This document shows positions 12,028-23,377 of a DNA stretch of 64,000 bases, piece by piece (the stretch's first letter is position 1; each line of letters opens with the position of its first letter). The notes beneath the pieces were generated by a model, which saw nothing but the letters and a program-made list of their open reading frames with translations, searched no databases and had not been told where the DNA came from. The position numbers and the translations under genes are program-made. The stretch is from NCBI GenBank assembly GCA_963921825.1, contig OY997591.1:18409515-18473514 (forward strand), in the 5' to 3' direction. Source of the stretch: Erodium maritimum. Its lineage: Eukaryota; Streptophyta; Magnoliopsida; Geraniales; Geraniaceae.

Positions 12028-13058
12028 TTTATTTTCGGGTGCAAACCGCAAGTGTTGGTGCAAACTTTGTGAATCAACTCAAGCCATTGGATAATGACAC
12101 ATGGCAGCATCGTGGAGAGGATATTTATTTTATTTTTTCCAAATTCGCTAATTTAATCATTCCCGCTTCGTTTTAACTCCGATTTTTTTTTATATTTTTG
12201 CACCATTATTTTTATTTTTCCAAGATCTATCTATAGAGATGCATATTGAATATTTTTGGAGCATGGAAAATAAAAATAGGAAAATTATGACGTAATTACT
12301 AGAAGAAAAAAAATGTAATTTTGCAAACATAAAATGTAATTACATTTTAATTCTGCATATTTGCGCATATTTTCATTTTATTTCTACAGATTTACATTTC
12401 TATGTTCATCCGATTTACATTACGTCAAAATTTTCCTATTTTGATTTCTCGTGCTCCAAAAATATTCAATATGCATCTCTATAGATAGATCTTGGAAAAA
12501 TAAAAATAATGGTGCAAGAATAAAAAAAAGAGTAAAACGAAGCGGGAATGATTAAATTAGCGAATTTGGAAAAAAATATCCTCTCCAAGATGCTGACATG
12601 TGTCATTATCCAATGGTTTGGGTTGGTTCGCAAAGTTTGCACCCCAAATTGGGTTTTCACCCGAAACCTTCCCTATACATACATACATACATACATAAAT
12701 ATATATATAGGGTAGCTATCCAGTAAAAACCACCCTTATTGTGCAAACTACGAACTCACTAGGTGCTGATACGTGGCGCGCACAGTGCTGATAGTTTGCG
12801 CAGCACGGTGCTAATAGTTTGGGACTATCAGCACTGTGCGCCCAAACTATTAGCACTGTGCGCGCCACGTGTCAGCGTCTGGTGAGTTCGTAGTTTGCAC
12901 AATAAGGTGCGGTGTTTATATATATATATATTGTCCACGTGTCAGCATCTGGTGCGCTCTACTGACATCACTTTGGGGGGATCCTATGGCTCTCATGGGT
13001 TCGTAGTTTGCACAATAAGGGGGGGTTTGTACCTGATACCACATATATATATATAGGG
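11455..13058. repeat. Nest of foldback elements bounded by (TA)n microsatellites
   Basis: Six copies of one terminal motif (cttattgtgcaaactacgaa) are present. Three are forward (11511, 11621, 12735) and three inverted (about 11951, 12887, 13000). Each lies next to sequences containing gctgaca(c/t)gtgg and gtgctgatag. (TA)n tracts border the units (11455-11485, 11987-12025, about 12912-12930, 13043-13057). The outer pair (11511 with 13000) shares more than 100 bp of inverted homology, ending in gacaat on both sides, and the other pairs lie between them. The simplest reading is repeated insertion of related foldback MITEs into each other's TA-rich centres. No coding sequence is present. Confidence 0.7.
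12026..12673. mobile_element. Long hairpin element inside the foldback nest
   Basis: The two halves are inverted copies of each other. Outer arms pair around 12026-12130 with 12590-12673 (gccattggataatgacacatg and its complement). Inner arms pair around 12190-12295 with 12425-12520 (aagatctatctatagagatg and its complement). The element starts after (TA)n and ends before a TACA/TA tract, so it follows the same microsatellite-bounded pattern as its neighbours. Confidence 0.7.
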
Positions 13059-13309
13059 GAACAATCAAGTAAAAACCTTATTTCGGGTCAGAACGTAGAA
13101 CTAATCTGGGCCATTGGTTACTCAGATCGAATGGCCACCGAAATTCAGGGGGGTGATTGATTACGAAATCAATTACAAGATATGCATTAATTAAAAAGAT
13201 ATTAAAAGATATGCATTAAATCTGGGCCATTAATTCTACGATCCAAGGGCCTAGATTGATAGTTCTACGTTCTGATGAAAGATACAAGTTTGTACCTGAT
13301 TGTTATCCT
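13055..13309. mobile_element. Small foldback MITE between (TA)n tracts
   Basis: The left end reads GGGGAACAATCAAGTAAAAACC. The reverse complement of the right end reads AGGATAACAATCAGGTACAAAC. Internal arms share cagaacgtagaact and its complement (ttctacgttctg) plus ggccca/gggcct words. It abuts the outer foldback unit and is bounded by TA repeats. Confidence 0.6.
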
Positions 13310-13326
13310 ATATATATATATATATG

Positions 13327-14726
13327 ATGTATTTTATTTATCAAAATAGAGTTAAGGAATTCCTAAGCATTCTAGAGTGTCTAGACTAAAAGGGAGAATT
13401 CTACACGTCCTAAGTAAAGGCTAATAAGAGATCTCTTTAGAATTGGATTTCTAATTTTACTTGAATTGATTTAAGGTAAATCAATTCATATAAATACATA
13501 ACAATGGGTAGCCAAAAATCATAAACTTCATAGTTAAAAATTTTGGCCACCTTACAAAGAGAAAAAGTGAGTTTTGTTCAAGGCTACTAGCAAGTCAAGT
13601 TCTTGAGGAATCTTTCTCGTATGGATATTGTTAGAGGTCGAACGCTTGGATGCCTAAGGCTATAGTTTCAAAGGTCTCAATCTCAAACCAGTTGAACAAG
13701 TGTTAAAACAAATGTAAAAACTTCCATAGGTTGTAAAAAATAGGCTACAAATTTAAAATTCAGTGCTTCCTAGTTTTCTCAGCAGTTAAACAGAACACAA
13801 AACACAACCAGAAGACTTGATAAATTCCAAACATATAATATACATGAAAAAGAGTACGAGTAGATTTTTAACAATAAAGAAAATATAAAAATGAACCTTC
13901 TACACTTCTTAAACAAGAAACAAAATAGACGAGAAGACGTTCTCGAACTCCACGCTATAAAAGAAACAGAATTAACCACTTTGTATTCTTATTTACCTCA
14001 TAAACAATGGAAAATGCACTATATTACATTCAAAAGACATATGAGCAAGCGTCAACCCTTATTCTTCTGTTAATAGTCTTTCTCTATCCTGACAAGTCAT
14101 AGAAATGTGACCTTTGAATGTGTCGGCCTTGAATAAGAAAAGAAAGTAGAACAAGACTTATTCAATCAACCTTATTCCCAACTGGTATCTAAGTTTATGA
14201 AACTCTCTCGTCGTGTCACGTCATAAAGTACAACAAAATTAAAGCCATAACCATTTAAATGTCAAATTCTAAAAAAACGTTTTTCTTTTCAAATGAATTA
14301 GAAATGATATACCTAGTATTATTCCATGTGCGCCTTTGTAGAGTTATATGTTATGAAACCTTTCAATATAACAAATTAAGCCAACACACCTTCACATGAT
14401 CTCGACAGTATCCCAATACTTGAAATCCAACATATAGTTTGTATTTTTCCTTGACCTTATCAGAATTGAGAAATTTAACAATGTGTTTTTAGAATCTAAG
14501 ACATTCTTTTCGGTATCAGTAGAGTCATCGTGTTCCATTTGATCTATCTATTCAACAACCTTCACAAACATAAACATATACCAAGATAATATTGGGTAGC
14601 TAGCCATTTATTCTAACTTACAAAAGAACAAAAAAATATAACAGCACAACAGTTTCTAAGGCCAACTATCGGCGGGAGAACATATAGACATCAATATATA
14701 AGAAAAATCTGGAAAAAAAAACATGC
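13327..14726. other. Gene-free spacer
   Basis: The 1.4 kb is AT-rich and no coding frame or motif is supported. About 13330-13700 could be an eroded LTR, but no ends could be fixed. Confidence 0.4.
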
Positions 14727-15174
14727 TTAGAGCATCCACAGCGTGTCGCGGTTCGCGAGTCGCTTTAGACCAATCGACAATTGCCACGTGGCATTAGCGT
14801 GGGTAAAAAAAGAGCTGTTGTCTCCTAACAACTCTTAACGGTAAGTTTGTTTACTTATCCTGATTAAAACAAATCTGAATTAACATTAAAAAAAATTCAT
14901 TTTTTACCATTTACAAATACCCCCATCCCTTTCATCAATGTACCAAAATTTCTCTTCATTTTTCTCTCAAATTCCCCTTCCTGCAAAGCTTGCTTTTCGA
15001 TCAAAAAAATTCGGACAACAGGACTCAGCTATCTACTCCACTGGAGCAACATGAGTTCAACGTAGAGCAACCCGACAACTTTTAGGATGTTGCACATCAA
15101 CCCACCTAATAACCCGTACATGCAGCCAGGTTTTTTTTTCCTAAACCCTTACATGGAACCTGATTTCACCCCCA

Positions 15175-15192
15175 CCCCCCCCCCCCCCCCCC
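15175..15192. repeat. C homopolymer, 18 nt
   Basis: An uninterrupted run of 18 C lies in a Pro-codon-rich part of the ORF1 leader, one of six long G/C runs in the window. Confidence 0.9.
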
Positions 15193-15647
15193 TTGAACTC
15201 CAACCCCAGTCCCCAATTTTACACGTACCCCGATGATTCTCAATATAACATCAGCGGCAACAACGACACCCGAACGTCGTCTTAGTTATCCTCTTTCGTG
15301 CCTTCCCAACAATGAGAAGGTTATAAAAGAAAATGGACCGTTGAGGCAGACAAGCACCTCATCCATATTTGTCTACGCACCTCCAGAGATGCAACGAAGG
15401 GAATCAATAATAGGGTAATACCTTTTGGGGCCACATTGTGAAAGGTTACAACGACGTGCACCGTTACTTGCCAATGAATTGGAAACAAATAAAAACCATT
15501 AAAACAAATCTTACCCTCGGGTGCAAAAATTTTATAATCTTGTGAGGCAGGTGAAGGAGAGCTATAAAAGCAATTACTCCGATGACGACAACATCAAGAT
15601 TGCCAAAGACCAATTCAAAAAGGAAAACAAACCGAAGACCTTCGACC

Positions 15648-16015
15648 TGTTAGGCGGTGAAGACTATGGGTCGTGGGCCCACTCTCCTCTCTAGGGTTTC
15701 CTATTGTTCTCTCATATGTATTTATAAATATGGCTTAGTTGTAGCCGTGTATAATGGATGTAGCAATTGTGTTATGCGATAGAGCACAAATAGAAAAGGG
15801 TACAGAGTGTTGTGCGTGAGAGAAAGAGATAGGTGAGTTTGACTGTTGTATTCAAACTCCATTGGAGATTATAGTGAATCTGGCTTTACAGGTGCCAGCT
15901 GGACGTAGCTCCTATTCTGGGAGTGAACCAGTATAAATCTCTGGTGTTATTTCTTTTATCGTCTTTTATTGTTCATCGTTCTTCGAGGACAGGAATTAGG
16001 GTTTAATTCCTTTCA
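15648..16015 (+). repeat. 5' LTR of the Copia element
   Basis: It runs from TGTTAGGCGG to CCTTTCA. A TATA-like 'tataaata' lies at about 15723, which would serve the element's own transcript. Confidence 0.92.
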
Positions 16016-16017
16016 AC

Positions 16018-16029
16018 TGGTATCAGAGC
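16018..16029 (+). other. Primer-binding site for initiator Met-tRNA
   Basis: TGGTATCAGAGC starts two bases after the 5' LTR and is complementary to the 3' end of plant initiator tRNA-Met, the standard Copia primer. Confidence 0.9.
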
Positions 16030-16056
16030 TAGGTTGTGTTCGCGATTGGGAAGACG

Positions 16057-19000
16057 ATGGCTGGCGACTATGGTTCTGCTCACGGGATCGAAAGATTCGA
16101 TTGTACCGATTTTGCGTTCTGGAAAATGAAAATGGAAGATTATTTGTACGGTAAAAAGCTACATGTGCCTCTAACAGGGAAGCCGAAAAAGATGGATGAT
16201 GTTGAGTGGGCTCTTCTGGATCGACAAGTTCTGGGGGTTGTGCGATTAACACTGTCGAAGAACATCGCATACAACGTGGCGAAGGAGACGACCACTGCAG
16301 GCATGATGAAGGTCATGTCCGACATGTACGAGAATCCTTCTGTAAATAACAAGGTATTTCTTATGAAAAAGCTTTTTTATTTGAGAATGGAAGAAAGTGG
16401 ATCTGTTGCTGCAAATATGAATGATTTCAATACAATTGTTAATAAATTGTCATCTGTGGAAATTGATTTTGATGACAAGGTTCATGCCATAATTTTATTG
16501 GCATCTCTACCACCGAGTTGGGAGCCAATGAGGGCAGCGGTAAGCAATTCCGTTGGGAATGCAAAATTAAAATTCACAGATGTTAGAGATCGTGTTCTGG
16601 CTGAGGAAGTCAGAAGGACTGATGCAGGCGAGAGCTCTTTCAATCCTGCCTTGAATGTGGAACACAGAGGAAGAGGAACAAGGAGAAGGTTCAACAGGAA
16701 CAAGGATAGGTCAAAGTTGAGAAATGGTAGAAGTCCATCCAGATTTGGAAGAACAGTGGAGTGTTGGAACTGTGGAATGACAGGTCACGTGAAAAAGAAT
16801 TGCAAGGCTCCCAAGAGAATTTTTTTGGGAAATGCAGTTAATGGGACCACTGATGAGATTGGTGACGCATTGATCACATGGGTGGATTGCCCAAAAGACT
16901 TTTCCATGGAGAAATGCAACGTTGAAGAAACCATTGCAACGTCAGATGGAAACTCCAAAGATACGTTGCTACTGTCCGTCGACAGTCCGATCGACAATTA
17001 GGTACTCGATTCGGGAGCATCCTTCCATACCGCTCCGAGTCAGGAAGCAATGGAGAATTATGTTGTTGGGGATATTGGAAAGGTCTATTTAGCCGATGGC
17101 TTGCCACTACCCATTTTCGGTCCCAGAGACATTACCCTGAAGATATCGAATGGATGCACATGGAAGATAAAGAAGGTGAGACATTTGCCGAAGCTGAAAC
17201 GGAATCTCATTTCCGTTGGTCAACTTGATGATGAAGGTCACAACATTACCTTTGGCCAAGACAAGTGGAAAGTGGCAAAGGGTGCAATGGTGGTTGCTCG
17301 TGGTAAGAAAACTGGCACCCTCTACATGACGACAAGCTGCCCTGACTCAGCAGCTGTTGTGGACTATACCCAGAAGACTAAGTTGTGGCATCAACGACTT
17401 GGGCATATGAGCGAGAAAGATATGAAGATTCTCGTCAAGGAGGGAAAGATTTCAAAGCTGAAATTGGTGAATCACCATTTGTGTGAGAGTTGTGTGCTTG
17501 GGAAACAGAAGAGAGTGAGTTCCTCAACTGGAGGAAGGGAGATGAAGACGGAGAAACTTGCATTGGTTCACACCGATGTATGGGGACCAGCCCCGGTAGC
17601 TTCCCTCGGAGGATCACACTATTATGTGACATTCATAGACGACTCAACTAGAAAGGTTTGGGTGTACTTCATGAAACATAAGTCTGATGTGTTCAATGTT
17701 TTCAAGACCTGGAAAGCTTTGGTTGAAAATGAGACAACCTGAAGATAAAGAGTCTAAAGTCCGATAACGGTGGAGAGTACATTGATGGTCCCTACAGGAA
17801 ATATTATGCTCGGAACGGGATCAAGATGGTGAAAACCATTCCAAAGACACCTCAGCAGTAGCGGAAAGGATGAATTGGACGCTGAATGAGCGTGCAAGAA
17901 GCATGGTACTACATTCTGGGCTACCGAAGACATTTTGGGCTGATGCGGTTAACACCGCGGCTTTTTTGATCAATCGAGGACCGTCCGTTCCTTTGAATTT
18001 CAGAATTCCAGAAGAGGTGTGGAGAGGAAAAGAGGTAAACTTATCTTCTCTGAAAGTATTTGGTTGTTTGTCTTATGTTCATATTGATGTCGCTTCTAGA
18101 AGTAAACTTGATGCAAAATCGAAGAAGTGTTATTTTATTGGCAATGGTGAATCCGAGTTTGGCTATCGTTTCTGGGACGATCAAAACCGGAAGATTATCA
18201 GAAGCAGGGATGTCATCTTTAATGAACAGGTGTTCTACAAAGACAAGTTGCAACAGACTCCGGAGAGTCGAGAGTCTGAGAATGAAAAATCAGCTATGGT
18301 TGACTTGAGAGAGATTCCTATACACGAACCAAAGCGGGATATGTCGGAAGAAGAGGAACCTGAAGTTCAAGAAGAGATTCAGGATGATAGCGACCCAGAA
18401 GTCGAAGAAAAAATGTCGACCTCCGCCGTACGCCGATCTTCTAAGATAAGAAGGCCGACGTAGAGGATTTCGTCGTTGATGGACTTCACCCTGCTTACCG
18501 ACAGAGGTGAGCCTGAATGCTATGATGAAGCATGGAATGTTGAGGAATCGGGCAAGTAAGAGATGGCAATGAAGGATGAGATGGACTCATTGTTGTCAAA
18601 CCGAACATGGAAGCTAGCTGATCTTCTGGCTGACAAGAAAGCATTGCAAAACAAGTGGGTCTATCAGATTAAAGAAGAGAACGATGGAAGCAAGCGTTAT
18701 AAAGCGCGGTTGGTTGTCAAAGGCTTTCATCAGAAGGAAGGCATTGACTACACCGAGATTTTCTCCCCAGTTGTTAAGTTGGTGACTATTCGAACAATTC
18801 TTGGGTTAGTGGCAAAAGAAGATCTACACCTTCAACAGATGGATGTGAAGACTGCTTTCCTTCACGGTGAGTTAGAAGAAGAGATCTACATGAGACAACC
18901 AGAGGGTTTCGAAGTCAAAGGCAAGGAGAAGACGGTGTGCAAGCTCCAAAAGAGTTTGTACGGTTTAAAGCAAGCTCCAAGGCAGTGGTATAAGAAGTTC

Positions 19001-20027
19001 GACAGCTTCATGTAGAAAGCCGAGTTCAGGAGGTGTGAGGCAGATCATTGTTGCTACTTCAAGAGACTTGGTAACTCGTATTTGATATTACTGCTATATG
19101 TTGATGACATGTTAATAGCAGGAGCATATCTTACAGAGATTGAGAAGTTAAAGAAGGGGTTGTCGAAGGAGTTCAAGATGAAGTATCTCGGGGCTACAAA
19201 GAAAATCCTCGGGATGAGGATTACACGGAGCAAAGAGGGGCTGAAACTGTCACAAGAAGATTATGTGAAGAAGGTCATGAAAAGGTTCAACATGGACGAT
19301 GTCAATTACTTTCGGTTGTCTAAAGGCGACTCGCCCGTGACAGAAGAGGATAGGGCGTACATGGATAAGATTCCATACGCTTTAGCTATCGGAAGTCTAA
19401 TGTATGTTATGGTATGCACGAGACCGAACATTGCACATGCAGTGGGAGTTGTGAGCCGGTTCATGAGTGATCCGGCGAACAACACTGGGAAACCGTGAAG
19501 TGGATTTACAGGTACCTTAAAGGAAGCTCAAGTACGGCATTGTGCTTCCGGAAGTCGCTTCGGGACTTGAAGGGTTTTTTGATGTAGACTACGGTGATGA
19601 CATCGATAGTAGAAAGATTACGTCCGGCTATGTCTATACATTTGGAGGTACTACAATCAGTTGAGTTTCAAGGTTGCAGAATATTGTTACTCTTTCTAGC
19701 TGTGAGGCTGAGTACGTAGTCGTGACAGAGGCTACAAAGGAGATGATTTGGCTTCAGTCCTTTCTACATGAGCTGGGGCATAATCAGGAGGGCAATGTCC
19801 TTCACTGCGACAGCCAGAGCATCATTCACTTGGCAAAGAACCCGGCGTACCATGCTCAAACGAAGCATATACAGCTTCGTTACCACTTCATCAAAGAGGC
19901 TTTGGAGGACAAGATGCTAGTTCTCAAGAAGATCGCAGGTAATGAGAATCCTGCGGATATGTTTACGAAGGCCGTGCCAAATGAGAAGTCGAAGTTGTGT
20001 GCAACTTCAGTGGGCTTAGCCGAGTGA
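16057..20027 (+). pseudogene. Copia gag-pol polyprotein, multiple breaks
   Basis: The first ATG is at 16057. Gag runs to a TAG at 16999-17001 and includes the CCHC knuckle CWNCGMTGHVKKNC. In the same frame follow the protease motif LDSGAS (about 17005), the integrase HHCC zinc site (HQRLGH...CESC) and the start of the integrase core (HTDVWG, FIDDSTRKVW). Frameshifts occur near 17737 and 17857. Further in-frame stops are at 18461, 18557 and 19013. The reverse transcriptase shows KARLVVKGF, QMDVKTAFLHG and the catalytic YVDDM (about 19097). After another frameshift near 19500-19660, the RNase H block (SSCEAEY, HCDSQS, TKHI) ends at 20027. The domain order is complete, but the element cannot make its own proteins. 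Confidence 0.92.
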
Positions 20028-20083
20028 AGAACCGAGCCGCCGCTTGTAAATGCTTAAAGACTGGTAATCGAGGTTAGTCTTCA

Positions 20084-20093
20084 AGTGGGAGAT
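20084..20093 (+). other. Polypurine tract of the Copia element
   Basis: AGTGGGAGAT lies directly before the 3' LTR, the usual plus-strand primer position. Confidence 0.75.
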
Positions 20094-20461
20094 TGTTAGG
20101 CGGTGAAGACTATGGGCCGTGGGCCCACTCTCCTCTCTAGGGTTTCTTATTGTTCTCTCATATGTATCTATAAATATGGCTTAGTTGTAGTCGTGTATAA
20201 TGGATGTAGCAATTGTGTTATGCGACAGAGCATAAATAAAAAATGGTACAGAGTGTTGTGTGTGAGAGATATAGAGAGGTGAGTTTGAGTGTTGTATTCA
20301 AACTCCATTGGAGATTATAGTGAATCAGGCTTTACGGGCGGCAACTGGACGTAGCTCCTATTCTGGGAGTGAACCAGTATAAATCTCTGGTGTTATTTCT
20401 TTTATCGTCTTTTATTGTTCATCGTTCTTCGGGGACAGGAATTAGGGTTTAATTCCTTTCA
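20094..20461 (+). repeat. 3' LTR of the Copia element
   Basis: It is 368 bp long, the same length as the 5' LTR, with about 19 substitutions and no length change. Confidence 0.92.
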
Positions 20462-21133
20462 TTCGACCTCGAGCATTGGTATGTTATCTTAAAGAATGAG
20501 GAATTTTTTTTAGCGGAAGAAGGCACAAACAGGGAAAAGAGACAACGGTTGGATGCATTTGGGAATTACAGCTCAACCTACCCTATTCTACTCCCATCGG
20601 TGAGGATCCTCCAATCCAGACGGTGATGATACTACATCTCTCGGTGGTGAGTTCCAACCAGATTGAGTATCCACATATCCGAGCGAGAGTGTTAATGAAG
20701 TGACCCTCCACATGAAGATCTTCCGTTGGGCAAGAAGCCCACGAAAAGGAAAGGTAATTCGGCATTGGATCATGCGACTACATGTGCGACAATGGATCAA
20801 GCCAAGGTAGATGTGGGTCGAGCAAAGTATGAAAGGGCGGACAAAATAATCCAGTTGTTCCGAGAATGGAACACCCTCTTTAAAGAATACATGACAATGC
20901 AACGAGAGGACACTTCCAGAATGACCGAGAATGAGCTGGAAAACACGCAGAACTGTTTTTTCCTTGTGGGTTCATACGAGGCCGTTAAGATGAGTATGCA
21001 TATTCTCGGGAGTAAATGATGCGTGGTTTGAGTTGTATTTATTTCATGTTTTGGTTTGTACGTTTCAAGTTGTATGTTTTGGGTTGTATGATCCGGGAAT
21101 GAAATAAATTTTGAAGCTTCAAAATTAATTTTA

Positions 21134-21454
21134 GGGGTAATTCCACCTCAGTACCCTAAATCTTTCATATTTTATTTAGAGTACCTTAAATATTTTTTTG
21201 TGTCATTTCAGTACCATAAACTTTCAAAACGGAGAAAATTACCATAATACTCTTCACTGACAACCAAATTCAGGGAAAAGTTAACAGGGTACTAAAATGG
21301 AATTAACAAAAGTTTAGGGTATCGAGTTGACATAAAAAATATTTAGGTTACAATGAATTAATTAAAGTTTTGGGGTACTGAGGTGACAGAAAAAATATTT
21401 ATGGTACTCTAAATGAAATATGAAAGATTTAGAGTATTGAGGTATAATTATCCC
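21134..21454. mobile_element. Mutator-like MITE, 321 bp
   Basis: Terminal inverted repeats of about 52 bp begin GGGGTAATTCCACCTCA and, on the other strand, GGGATAATTATACCTCA. The flanks TTAATTTTA (21125-21133) and TTAGTTTTA (21455-21463) form a 9-bp target duplication with one mismatch. It has no coding capacity. Confidence 0.85.
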
Positions 21455-21463
21455 TTAGTTTTA

Positions 21464-22540
21464 TGTTATGTTTAAGATTTATTTTGTTCAATTACTTTTT
21501 TTTAGTTTTTACTGCTTTAAATCAGTATTTAATAAATTTAGCACAAAAATACTAATTATCCAGTCAACAAACAAGAATCCCTAATAAATTCCTACTATAA
21601 ACCCCACGATGTGAAAATCAGGTCAAACGTTTTTCTACAAAATGTTCAGAGGAATCCCAACACTGTACATACTCTTATCAGGTAAGAGATATTAATTTGT
21701 TATTAAAATATGAGCAGCAAAATGTAACATACAGTCTCTTATCACCAGCAAAATGAAAAATTCATACTACAATAAACTCAAGTACAAAGAATTTACAATT
21801 AACACAAATTAGAAGATTGATGTCATCTCAGATGTCAGAAATCAGCATGGGAAGTAGTAGGATTCAAACAATTTGACAGAGCTTAGACCATGTATCATTT
21901 ATCTCTATTTCCTAATACCATAACCATATGTAGCCTCGAGTTTCTCGTTGAATCAAACCGACAGTAAGAGGCACAAACAAATTGATGAAACGTAATCGGA
22001 CCAAACGAATAAGGAAGAAAAATCTAACGGGATTGTGAGATATAATCCATCTAAGAGGTGCAGAAAAAGGGGTGCACCGAATCGGCTGAATAATCGTTTG
22101 GAACTACAAAGAGAGAGAATTCCACATCATGTCACAAATTTGTTTTCCGCAAAACATGGGAAACATCAAGTTTATTTTGCTTTCTTCACTTGGGCCGCAA
22201 GGAACGCGTGATGAAACTAAGAGAGATGAAACTAAGAGAGGAAGGCGTCTGATCAACCCTAAGCAGCCTGTCGTATTCAGGTCTTATACTGCAAAAGACA
22301 GGTCATTAAATCGAGAAAGTGCAAAGAGAGATCAGAAGTGGAATTTTTAAAAGGTTTGAAACAGAAAGCAGTGGCTGAAATTCTGTCGATAGATGAACAG
22401 ATTGAAGCATTAGATTTTGAAGTGGGTGACTCGTTTGATTCAACCTTTAGAGACGAGTCAGAAGAGGAATATTTGACTGAAGAGGAGGGTGACAACTTGT
22501 CGCTCCCCGCTTCCCTCCCGCTCTGATCATTTATCAATTG
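21464..22540. other. Spacer; weak ORF1-tail-like frame at its end
   Basis: No convincing gene is present. A frame at 22338-22526 gives a 62-residue acidic peptide (EFLKGLKQKAVAEIL...EEEYLTEEEGD) immediately before a LINE ORF2 start. It may be the end of that LINE's ORF1, but no domain is visible. Confidence 0.35.
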
Positions 22541-22930
22541 GTGAAATTCATCTCTCGGAACATCAGGGGGATGAATGTCGTCCAAATGAGACGGAGTATT
22601 AGAGTGGCGATGTCTAAACACAACCCGTGATGTGGTTGCGGTTTTACGTGGGGATGGAAGTCGGCTTTTATTCCTTCGGATGGGGCGTCAGAGTGTGCTA
22701 ACCGTTTTGGAAAAAAGCTTCTGTTGTTGATAACATCCTCGTGTGGAAAGGAGTCAGTGAAGGAGTGCAGGCGCTCTGTATGTTTTTTCTGTTTTTACCT
22801 GTTTAGTTTTCTTATAGGCTTGTTTGTGTTTTTCTTGAAGGTTTTTAGATCCCATTTTTTGGGTTGTATCTTTTTCTCAGTTTCCACGTTGGAAGTCTGA
22901 ATATAAATAAATTCATCGCTTATCAGGAAA
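22541..22930 (+). mobile_element. Internally deleted LINE: ORF2 start joined to 3' tail
   Basis: The frame from 22541 reads VKFISRNIRGMNVVQMRRSI, the recognisable beginning of a LINE ORF2 endonuclease (a W-N-V-R-G-type motif, here with Arg in place of Trp), then stops. Within about 200 bp the sequence changes to a LINE-type 3' end (T-rich, then gaatataaataaattcatcgcttatcagg, then an A-tract near 22929). The catalytic part of endonuclease and all of reverse transcriptase are missing. Confidence 0.5.
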
Positions 22931-23013
22931 AAATAATAGATTGTACTATTTTTTGAAATCACTTTAATCGTATTTCAGCTCCGTTATGAAAGTGTATTCC
23001 ATACAAAAAATAA

Positions 23014-23377
23014 GGGATAATTGTCAAAACATGCACTAAAGTTTCGTCCACAAATGAAATAGTGCACAATGTTTCGTCCACGTTGTGTGGCTACCCTAAA
23101 GTTTCGTCCACGAACATTTGTTAGTAAAATTACTTAAAATTATTTATAAAACCTAAATCAGCAAATTACTTTAGGGTAGCCACACAACGTGGACGAAACG
23201 TTGTGCACTATTTCATTTGTGGGCGAAACTTTAGGGTAGCCACACAGCGTGGACGATACGTTGTGCACTATTTCATTTTGTGGACGAAACTTTAGGGTAG
23301 CCACACAACGTGGACGAAACGTTGTGCACTATTTCATTTGTGGACGAAACTTTAGTGTATGTTTTGACAATTATCAC
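23014..23377. mobile_element. MITE with one-sided tandem amplification
   Basis: The ends are inverted (GGGATAATTGTCAAAACATGCACTAAAG against GTGATAATTGTCAAAACATACACTAAAG). The left arm carries one copy of a subterminal ~60-bp unit (gtttcgtccac...gtgcac...gtgtggctaccc); the right arm carries three head-to-tail copies. No target duplication is clear and nothing is coded. Confidence 0.72.

Larger units (their letters stand above)
15648..20461 (+). mobile_element. Ty1/Copia LTR retrotransposon, full-length but defective
   Basis: The element has two 368-bp LTRs (TG...CA), a primer-binding site, a purine tract and a gag-pol region in Copia order (protease, integrase, reverse transcriptase, RNase H). 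It is inserted in Harbinger ORF1 and flanked by TTCGACC on both sides (15641-15647, 20462-20468). That is 7 bp, rather than the 5 bp common for the superfamily. By eye the LTRs differ at about 19 of 368 positions (about 95% identity), mostly transitions, so the insertion is moderately young. Confidence 0.93.
15190..21019 (+). pseudogene. Harbinger ORF1 (Myb/SANT plus NAM-associated domain), split by Copia
   Basis: ORF1 proteins of plant PIF/Harbinger elements bind DNA and help import the transposase. Before the Copia insertion the reading shows a SANT-like start (KWTVEADKHLIHICLRTSRD, about 15328). After a frameshift near 15423 it continues FWGHIVKGYNDVH. It breaks at TTCGACC (15641-15647) inside a conserved FDLEHWYVIL-type block. 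The block resumes at 20462 after the retrotransposon. The tail at 20726-21019 (KKPTKRKG...DKIIQLFREW) matches the usual basic and helical C-terminus. Several further stops lie in 20520-20725. The gene is dead even without the insertion. Confidence 0.68.
14730..21130 (+). mobile_element. PIF/Harbinger element remnant (copy 1) with ORF1 only
   Basis: A terminal sequence GAGCATCCACA begins at 14730, directly after TTA (14727-14729), the usual Harbinger target. The second Harbinger copy in this window starts with the same 11 bases at 48320 on the other strand. A leader of about 350 bp precedes an ORF1-like gene. The transposase and the right end are not visible. The copy is interrupted by a Copia element (15648-20461), and a Mutator MITE sits immediately downstream at 21134. 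Confidence 0.6.

Noticed and set aside
13327..13800. Possible solo LTR of a Copia element
   Set aside because: No matched TG...CA ends with a target duplication could be fixed.
16036..16056. Extending Copia gag upstream to a GTG
   Set aside because: The ATG at 16057 is the first ATG after the primer-binding site and begins the conserved gag N-terminus.
20588..20902. Minus-strand 104-codon frame
   Set aside because: It is antisense to the Harbinger ORF1 C-terminal region, whose sense strand shows the family pattern.
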